5,006 nt of DNA, from positions 1 through 5,006 of the forward strand of contig JABMQX010000809.1 of NCBI GenBank assembly GCA_013203085.1, written 5' to 3'. The DNA comes from a bacterium (GTDB taxonomy: Bacteria; Auribacterota; JABMQX01). Position 1 is the stretch's first letter. Each line of letters begins with the position of its first letter. Positions 1 through 5,006 of the stretch are shown here, in pieces. The notes under the pieces were generated by a model, which was not told where the DNA came from, did not search any database, and worked only from the letters and a program-made list of their open reading frames with translations. The position numbers were made by a program, and so were the translations under genes.

Positions 1-1
1 G

Positions 2-763
2 AATCTACCTGCCGGCTCTCGCCCCGAGGACAAAATCAAAGAGCGGATCGCCAGAGAGAAATTCAACCTTCACTTCTCCCTCGTGGCTTGGGGGGGCTTT
101 CTGGTTTTGTCCGCAATTGCCTCGAGCTTACTCTACGAACAGAAGCAGAAAAAGGTTGATTCGCTTCGCCAGGCTTACGTCGGCGTACTGGAGATTTTGA
201 CTAAGTACCTGGAGCTTGCGGACAGGTATTCGGCGGGCCGCTCCGTGAAAGTCTCAGAGCTTGCCCGTGCAATGAGCCGCCGATTGAACCTCGACGAGGA
301 GGCAACCGAGAATATCCGAATCGCGGCATTGCTTCACGACCTGGGACATAAGGAGGTTAGCGCGTTGATCCTCGGAAAGTCCGCGGAACTTGGCAAGGAA
401 TCCGACGCCAAAGTCACAAGCTTCAGCGTTAACGGGAAAGAAATTCTGCGCTCCGTAAGCTCGGTTCTGGGGGGCGTCGTCCCAATTGTCAACGCGTATT
501 ATGAGTACTTCGTAGGGAAAGGATCCGAGCGGACGTCCGAACCCGTAACCATCGCGGCAGAAATCATCGCCGTGGCGCGCGCCTACGACGACATTGTCAC
601 GGGAACTCCCACGAGAAAGGCAAAACCCTCGAGCGAGGCCCTCGAGCAAATCAAAGCGAGCGCCGGGAGAGGGTTTGACGCTGAGGTCATCGAGGCTTTG
701 GAGAAAACGATTCAAGCAGGCGATGTCAACATCCTATCGGGCGAGCCGCCTCACGAAAGCTGA
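2..763 (+). CDS. Membrane-anchored degenerate HD-GYP-type protein (partial, 5' end outside window)
   Basis: The frame is open from position 2 to the TGA at 761-763, giving 253 residues, numbered here from position 2. A GTG at 83 could be called as a start, but it falls inside a hydrophobic segment (about residues 26-46) that aligns with the fourth membrane segment of the downstream gene. The true start is therefore probably outside the window, with roughly 94 residues missing. After the membrane segment comes a charged linker (YEQKQKK), a helix nearly identical to the paralogue's (LRQAYVGVLEILTK) and an HD domain. LLHDLG keeps His112-Asp113 (bases 335-340). The other expected metal ligands are replaced: first His by Arg80, the HP-motif His by Phe141, the HH pair by Tyr166-Tyr167, and the final Asp by Arg193. 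Metal-dependent phosphodiesterase activity is therefore unlikely. The uninterrupted frame and conserved fold-determining segments suggest a retained pseudoenzyme or regulatory subunit rather than debris. It probably shares a transcript with the next gene, 35 bases downstream. The HD-superfamily call is firm; the exact role is unknown. Confidence 0.85.
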   Translation, partial: NLPAGSRPEDKIKERIAREKFNLHFSLVAWGGFLVLSAIASSLLYEQKQKKVDSLRQAYVGVLEILTKYLELADRYSAGRSVKVSELARAMSRRLNLDEEATENIRIAALLHDLGHKEVSALILGKSAELGKESDAKVTSFSVNGKEILRSVSSVLGGVVPIVNAYYEYFVGKGSERTSEPVTIAAEIIAVARAYDDIVTGTPTRKAKPSSEALEQIKASAGRGFDAEVIEALEKTIQAGDVNILSGEPPHES

Positions 764-787
764 CCGCCTTTTCGTAGCTGACATGAT

Positions 788-791
788 GGAG
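788..791 (+). promoter_or_regulatory. Ribosome binding site (GGAG) of the second HD gene
   Basis: GGAG lies seven bases before the ATG at 799, ideal Shine-Dalgarno spacing. An in-frame TGA at 784-786 excludes any longer reading frame, and the two ATGs at 783 and 786 are out of frame. Together these fix the start of the downstream gene at 799. The short gap after the upstream stop at 763 fits co-transcription with independent re-initiation of translation. Confidence 0.75.
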
Positions 792-798
792 TCCGGCC

Positions 799-1827
799 AT
801 GCAAAGGACGAAAACATTTGTCGCTGAAAACGTCGAGAAAATCGCCGTTCTGCTAATCCTCATAGGGACCGGGGTGATACATTGTTTCGTCGTAGATAAG
901 CTCCCTTTTCTGAGCTTTTACTATCTTCCAGTTCTCATCGCGGCGTGGGGGTGCGGGCGAAGAACAGCTTTACTGATCAGCGTATTGGCGGTGTTACTCG
1001 TGGCGCTGTACGCGGTAGCCATACCGGCAAATTTCGATCAGAAGATCGCCGAGAAGACGGAAGAACTCAGTAAGAACAAGGCAGAGGCCGCCCCCAGGGT
1101 ACAATTGGAGGCGATTGAAGAGCAAATTGCCAACCACAAATCCGACATCCATTTGTCCCTTGTGTCGTGGGGTTCGTTCTTGATTCTCGCAGCGGCTCTT
1201 GTCGGGACGCTCTACGAGCAAAAGGAAAAGAAGGCGGAGGATTTGAGACAAGCCTATGTGGGAATTCTGGAGATGCTCACCAAATGCCTCGAGTGCACCG
1301 ACAGACACGTCCTGGGACATTCGCAGAGAGTCGCCGAGCTCGCAATGGAGATAGCTCGCGAGCTGAACTTCTCGGAGAAAGCCATCGAGAAGGTTAAGGT
1401 TGGTGGACTTCTCCACGACATCGGGAAGGTGGACGTTAGCCTGGAAGCTCTTCAGAAAACCGGCACGCTCAGCAAAGAAGAACGAGCGGAGATACAGACG
1501 CACCCGCTAAAGGGAGCGGCTATCCTGCGGTCTGCGGGAGAAGTTCTGCGGGATGTCGTGCCCATCGTGCGACTTCACCATCAAGACATCTTGAATCCCG
1601 ACGCAGAGATCCCGCATTTGCCGCATGTCAAGCTCGATAGGGAGTTGAGACTGTGTATAGGAATAATCGAGGTGGCAGACGCATACGATGCGATTGTCAG
1701 CGACCGACCCTATCGTTCCGGCAAACTTCCGTGGCAAGCACTCGAGGTGATCGAGGATAGCGCCGGCACCCAGTTCGATCCCGAGGTTGTGGAGGCCTTT
1801 AAGAAGGTCATCGCACGTAAGATGTGA
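799..1827 (+). CDS. Membrane-bound HD-domain phosphohydrolase, HD-GYP-like without the GYP motif
   Basis: A complete 342-residue protein. Hydrophobic segments at about 14-31, 36-50, 55-75 and 119-138 predict four membrane passes. The basic GRR at 53-55 and the QKEKK at 141-145 would both be cytoplasmic by the positive-inside rule. That puts the charged, helical stretch 76-118 outside and the C-terminal domain inside. The N-terminal segment with LPVLIAAWGCGRR resembles the small membrane sensor modules found in front of bacterial signalling domains. The HD domain (about 150-340) shows every metal ligand expected of the HD-GYP family: His174 (GHSQRV), His206-Asp207 (LLHDIGK), His235 (THPLKGA), His260-His261 and Asp294 (VADAYDAI), then SDRPYRSG and the family's usual ending AGTQFDPEVVEAF. 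However, HHE is HHQ, and the loop that should carry GYP has neither glycine nor the Gly-Tyr-Pro triad. HD-GYP proteins hydrolyse cyclic di-GMP or related cyclic dinucleotides; with this loop altered, the substrate is uncertain. It is the tandem paralogue of the upstream gene. Confidence 0.93.
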   Translation: MQRTKTFVAENVEKIAVLLILIGTGVIHCFVVDKLPFLSFYYLPVLIAAWGCGRRTALLISVLAVLLVALYAVAIPANFDQKIAEKTEELSKNKAEAAPRVQLEAIEEQIANHKSDIHLSLVSWGSFLILAAALVGTLYEQKEKKAEDLRQAYVGILEMLTKCLECTDRHVLGHSQRVAELAMEIARELNFSEKAIEKVKVGGLLHDIGKVDVSLEALQKTGTLSKEERAEIQTHPLKGAAILRSAGEVLRDVVPIVRLHHQDILNPDAEIPHLPHVKLDRELRLCIGIIEVADAYDAIVSDRPYRSGKLPWQALEVIEDSAGTQFDPEVVEAFKKVIARKM

Positions 1828-1852
1828 CGTTGCTGCACGCTGGGAGGAGAAG

Positions 1853-4800
1853 TTACCACACCTCAATCCGGTAGTACCGCTCTCTGGCGGAGGAAAAGCC
1901 GTCATCGAACTGAATCCCGCTGCTCGAATCGCGGGGCCCGCCCAAAGGAAGCCATTCCCCCTCAAGGTTGGATGAGTAATAAACCTGATAATACTTGTAC
2001 AGGGTTGTGGGCCACCTGATCTCCAGCCGGCCATCGTTGATGGCCACCATCGTGACAGCGAAGAACGAAGAGGAGTCAATCGGGTTGGTCCCCGCTGCGA
2101 ATTCCTCGAAGTTCGTCCTGCCGTCGAGATCCCCGTCAGCCGCTGGCTGGCGAGATATGTTGCCAAACCAGGCAATTTCCCACGCGTCGAGCATCCCGTC
2201 ATGGTCGTAATCGGGGTCCGGCGGACTCAGAGGTCGAACGACGACAATGTAATTGCTGTGGATTCTGGCGGGGTCCTGAGCGTTTCCACCAAGAGCGACT
2301 TCGCCTCGATGGAAAACTTTTTTATAGAAGTCGTGGTATCTCGCGCTGTCGGACTTGTCAACGTACTGTGTGAACTCCGTGAACTGCCATGTCCCATCCG
2401 AGAGCCACGCTGGCAGCGTTTCATTTATTCGGAATCCGACCCACACTTCCACGTCGAAAGCGACGTTGAAGGTGAGATACTCCGCCGATTTGTTGTTTCG
2501 ATCCTCCTCTGGGGCGTTTGGAAGACGTATTTGGATCGCTCCATCCGCAAGCTCTTCAGGAATCGGGCTGCCGACGCTATACTGGAGCCAATCGGAGTAA
2601 ACATAGCTGCCCACCCCATAATCTCCTGTGATGATGCTGTGCCCGGTGCTCAACCGGATGTCTGAAACCCGAAACTCAAACTCGGTCGTGAATTCGACCT
2701 TTGTGCCGGAGGCGATTGGGTTGCCGGCAGAGGACGCGTCAGTAACATCGTTGACGGTTAAAGCGTAAGCGTATCCGCTGGACATCGGCGTTGTCGTCAG
2801 CTCCACGACATTCCCCTCCGGCTGCAACGCAGCGGACGTAACGCTAACCCAGTTTGTCAGGCGATAGTTGACAGGGTTGTTTGCCGAGTCCGGGCTTAGA
2901 GGCTCATCGAACACGATGCGTATCTTGTCCTGCGATGCAGCTTCAATGCTTAGGATTTCGGGAGAAAGGTTGTCCTGTGAAGTAGTAACAGGCACCTTCG
3001 CTGGTTCTGATTTTGTGCCGCCGCCGTTAATCGCCACGACCTCATATTGATATGAGGTGTTCTCCCGCACAGTATCGTCCGTGTAGGAAAGCCCCGTCAG
3101 TCCCGTAGCGAGCAGTACTCCATCCCGGCTGACTTCGTAGCCAAGTATGCCGCTATCCGGGTCGCTTGCCGCCCCCCAGGTGAGGACGACAGTGCTATGG
3201 TCCGGCGTCTCGGCGGAAAGCCCCACGGGCGCCGTCGGCGCCGTCGGGTCAACCACAATCAAGGCTTGAAAAGATGTCGGGGCCGACCACTCGCTCCAGC
3301 GATTTGTGTTGTCCAGATGCTTGACACGCCATTCGTACCACGCCAGGTTCTCGAGAACCTCCGAAGGTATGACGATGGAGATTTTGTTCATAGTTTCGTC
3401 CCCGCTATCCCACAGCGGATACGCCCAGTCCCCTCCCTCTTCGATGATGATCCACCGGCTGGCGGCGTGCGAATTCCCGTTCGGGTCAGAGAAAGAAGAG
3501 GAGACTAACATAGGAATTCCCTGAGCCTCCGCACCGTCTGGTGGGCTTTGGTTAAGGGGCTTGATAGGGATGTCCGGATCGTGCGCCCAGCCGAGCATGG
3601 TCGCTCTGCGGTTGAGAATCCAGTTCTTCAGTCCGTCAATTCGGTAGTCCAGGGACTCAAAGAGGTTTTGCCAGGGGGTCTGCTCGAGTCGCCCCTGGAA
3701 TGGATATGGGTCCGGCAAAGGCATCTGGTCCCACCGGTCGCGGTCGGCTTCCGTCATTTCGATGATAAGGTCTCGCCACTCATGAATAATTGGAAAGATG
3801 TGGTCCTCGGTGTAGATGAGCTGAAGGATTTCCCGCAAGCGGTTCTTATACTCGACGCCAAAGACGTCGGGGTATGTCCCCAGAACACGGCTTACGAAAG
3901 GCCCATCCCCCCCCCCGTAAGGGACATCGAAAACCAGGTCGAGGTCCCAGGGAAAGACCTCCCAGACATTTGTCTCCGGATTCCGATAATAGTAATAGTT
4001 TTTTCCGGCGCCGATGTCGGTGTGATGGATCGCGTCAACAATGGCGTGGTAGGAATACCAGGAGTCCAGATTGAAGTTGGCTCTCCACCAATCCATTGTC
4101 GGCGCGCTGTGGTAGCCATCCCAGAAATCCTGTATATCCGAATCATCGAGAGGAGGGGTATTGCTAACTTCTTTCTCCCATTTACCGTTCGCGGACCCTG
4201 TGTCAATCTTGTAGAAGTTGCCTGAGACAGGATGCCCGTGAGTTTTGAGGAGGTTATCGTCCGGCTGTTCCACCTCAGTGAAGAGACCGTAGAAGTCTCC
4301 TTTGTACTGGTCAGTTCCCGTTTCGCTAAAGTCGTCAATGATGCGAAAATGAACCCATTTCGCGTATGAGAATCGCACCCCCGTGTCCCTGAACAACTGG
4401 TATCCGAGGGATTCGTACATCCCTTCTTCGCCCCGCTTGCCGGTCCAGACCTGTTGAATGTTTGAGTTGAGGTTCAGCTTTTTCCTTTTTTCAGGGAAAG
4501 GCTCCCCATAGCCATCCTTCATGACGAAGCGGCGACCTTTATTGAACTTAATCTTATAGGCACGCTTGTGCTGGTGATAGCGGTGAACACCTCCCCTCAA
4601 TCGGAGGTAAATGTGGTCGTACACTTCCCCGTCATAGACGAAGGTGCCTCGCCAGCGAAACTCATGCCGGCCGACCTTGTCGGAGAAAGAGATTCCCTTG
4701 TATTCGCATTCCAGCACGTCGTACCCATCCGCGATGAGATGATAGACCGGCAGTTTCGTCAGGACGGTATGCGTTCGCGGTGTACCGAGATACGTAATCG

Positions 4801-5005
4801 CGGCCTCGTAAGGGGGAACGCCGTTATAGACGAAGTAGCCGTAGTTCTTTGAAGGGTCGGATTCCCGGGGAGCGCGAGATACCTTTCGTTCGGGCGAGGC
4901 ATCGCGCGCATGGATGATGTACCGTACAAGCGTCCTGTGAAGTTGAGCGGGAAGCGTTGCCGTGTAAACCCCGTCGCCAGCTTCCTCGTCTCCGCCCAGA
5001 CCATC
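1853..5005 (-). CDS. Large multidomain CotH kinase family protein, probably exported (partial, 5' end outside window)
   Basis: The frame is open from 5005 to the TAA at 1855-1853, giving 1050 residues, numbered here from 5005. A GTG at 4717 is not a credible start, because the 96 codons upstream are also protein-like: they hold a DGVYTATLP-type motif that often precedes CotH domains in large secreted proteins. Any signal peptide is off the window. Domains in order: pre-kinase beta region (1 to about 95); CotH kinase-like domain (about 126-475); fibronectin-like domain with HAASRW (about 480-587); typical fibronectin type III (about 588-676); SbsA/Ig-like domain (about 681-777); an unrecognised beta-rich domain (about 778-926); a degenerate calcium-loop segment with DYDHDGMLDAWE and DGDLDGRTNFEEF (about 930-978); and a C-terminal beta domain ending IEVW. 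In the kinase core I see LRLRGG (133-138), YKIKF with Lys153, TD at 329-330 before KNYYYYRN, and PWDLDL with Asp354 and Asp356. These match the ATP- and metal-binding layout known for CotH, an atypical protein kinase first described in spore coats. An intact active site is inferred from motifs only. Target unknown; the sandwich domains suggest binding to proteins or glycans outside the cytoplasm. No sorting tail such as PEP-CTERM or LPXTG is visible. Confidence 0.9.
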   Translation of the reverse strand, partial: DGLGGDEEAGDGVYTATLPAQLHRTLVRYIIHARDASPERKVSRAPRESDPSKNYGYFVYNGVPPYEAAITYLGTPRTHTVLTKLPVYHLIADGYDVLECEYKGISFSDKVGRHEFRWRGTFVYDGEVYDHIYLRLRGGVHRYHQHKRAYKIKFNKGRRFVMKDGYGEPFPEKRKKLNLNSNIQQVWTGKRGEEGMYESLGYQLFRDTGVRFSYAKWVHFRIIDDFSETGTDQYKGDFYGLFTEVEQPDDNLLKTHGHPVSGNFYKIDTGSANGKWEKEVSNTPPLDDSDIQDFWDGYHSAPTMDWWRANFNLDSWYSYHAIVDAIHHTDIGAGKNYYYYRNPETNVWEVFPWDLDLVFDVPYGGGDGPFVSRVLGTYPDVFGVEYKNRLREILQLIYTEDHIFPIIHEWRDLIIEMTEADRDRWDQMPLPDPYPFQGRLEQTPWQNLFESLDYRIDGLKNWILNRRATMLGWAHDPDIPIKPLNQSPPDGAEAQGIPMLVSSSFSDPNGNSHAASRWIIIEEGGDWAYPLWDSGDETMNKISIVIPSEVLENLAWYEWRVKHLDNTNRWSEWSAPTSFQALIVVDPTAPTAPVGLSAETPDHSTVVLTWGAASDPDSGILGYEVSRDGVLLATGLTGLSYTDDTVRENTSYQYEVVAINGGGTKSEPAKVPVTTSQDNLSPEILSIEAASQDKIRIVFDEPLSPDSANNPVNYRLTNWVSVTSAALQPEGNVVELTTTPMSSGYAYALTVNDVTDASSAGNPIASGTKVEFTTEFEFRVSDIRLSTGHSIITGDYGVGSYVYSDWLQYSVGSPIPEELADGAIQIRLPNAPEEDRNNKSAEYLTFNVAFDVEVWVGFRINETLPAWLSDGTWQFTEFTQYVDKSDSARYHDFYKKVFHRGEVALGGNAQDPARIHSNYIVVVRPLSPPDPDYDHDGMLDAWEIAWFGNISRQPAADGDLDGRTNFEEFAAGTNPIDSSSFFAVTMVAINDGRLEIRWPTTLYKYYQVYYSSNLEGEWLPLGGPRDSSSGIQFDDGFSSARERYYRIEVW
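3907..3916. repeat. Ten-base homopolymer (C on +, G in the CotH coding strand)
   Basis: A run of ten C on the plus strand is read as ten G in the CotH gene. It encodes the three glycines of YGGGDG plus the first base of the Asp codon, shortly after the DLD motif at 3946-3938. The frame is correct at the present length, as recognisable kinase-domain sequence continues on both sides. A change of one or two bases would truncate the protein inside its kinase domain. Whether this is a real mutational hotspot or only a place prone to read errors cannot be told from one sequence. Confidence 0.9.
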
Positions 5006-5006
5006 A

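Noticed and set aside
83..85. GTG as the start of the first HD gene
   Set aside because: The frame is open upstream to the window edge. The GTG falls within a membrane segment, and the upstream residues align with the paralogue.
254..715. A 153-codon minus-strand frame inside the first HD gene
   Set aside because: It is antisense to a conserved HD domain and has no recognisable motif.
1507..2202. A 231-codon open frame on the minus strand across the gene junction
   Set aside because: It overlaps the 3' ends of both real genes in another frame; its translation is Ser/Arg/Thr-rich, low in structure and resembles no family. It is a shadow of the CotH C-terminus.
3039..3058. An inverted repeat with nine-base arms and a two-base centre
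   Set aside because: It encodes the conserved TSYQYEV strand of the fibronectin type III domain, so protein sequence explains it. There is no T run and the loop is too short for a terminator.
3345..3360. A perfect 16-base palindrome (AGGTTCTCGAGAACCT)
   Set aside because: It lies inside the CotH gene, where it encodes part of SEVLENLAW, with no second copy and no promoter nearby. It may be chance; a regulator site is not supported.
3548..4225. A 225-codon plus-strand frame opposite the CotH kinase domain
   Set aside because: It is antisense to recognisable kinase-domain sequence; no credible ribosome binding site or family motif was seen. Open antisense frames of this size are common in GC-rich genes.
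4717..4717. GTG as the start of the CotH gene
   Set aside because: The 96 codons upstream stay open to the edge and encode a plausible domain (DGVYTA and YGYFVYNG motifs), so the gene begins outside the window.

Overview
The window holds three protein-coding genes and almost no free intergenic DNA. Two of the three run off its edges. The organism is probably an environmental bacterium of the Planctomycetota-Verrucomicrobiota type, more likely Verrucomicrobiota. This is inferred from the architecture of the large minus-strand gene: a CotH-type kinase domain followed by fibronectin/Ig-like sandwiches, a degenerate calcium-loop segment (an 'LDAWEIAWFGN' type motif, then 'NFEEFAAGTNP') and a C-terminal beta domain. 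That style is common in secreted proteins of those phyla. The window has no rRNA or other marker gene, so the assignment is tentative.

Layout. Positions 2-763 (+) are the 3' part of a membrane-anchored HD-domain protein whose start lies left of the window. After 35 bases with a clear ribosome binding site, positions 799-1827 (+) encode a complete 342-residue paralogue. It has four predicted membrane segments and a cytoplasmic HD phosphohydrolase domain of the HD-GYP type. The two are a diverged tandem duplication, probably co-transcribed. The downstream copy keeps all the metal ligands expected of the family but lacks the GYP signature. The upstream copy has lost every ligand except the central His-Asp pair, so it looks like a pseudoenzyme. 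Positions 1853-5005 (-) carry a very large CotH-kinase-family protein that converges on the HD pair with a gap of only 25 bases. Its N-terminus lies beyond the right edge.

How they work together. The HD pair is likely a signalling unit at the inner membrane, with one catalytically competent and one apparently non-catalytic member. The CotH protein is probably exported and acts outside the cytoplasm. Nothing in the sequence ties it functionally to the HD pair; convergent orientation argues against an operon. I saw no RNA gene, CRISPR array, insertion sequence, attachment site or origin. The most noteworthy points are the degenerate/intact HD pair, the missing GYP motif in the intact copy, and a run of ten G in the CotH kinase core, 21 bases past the codons of its acidic DLD motif.
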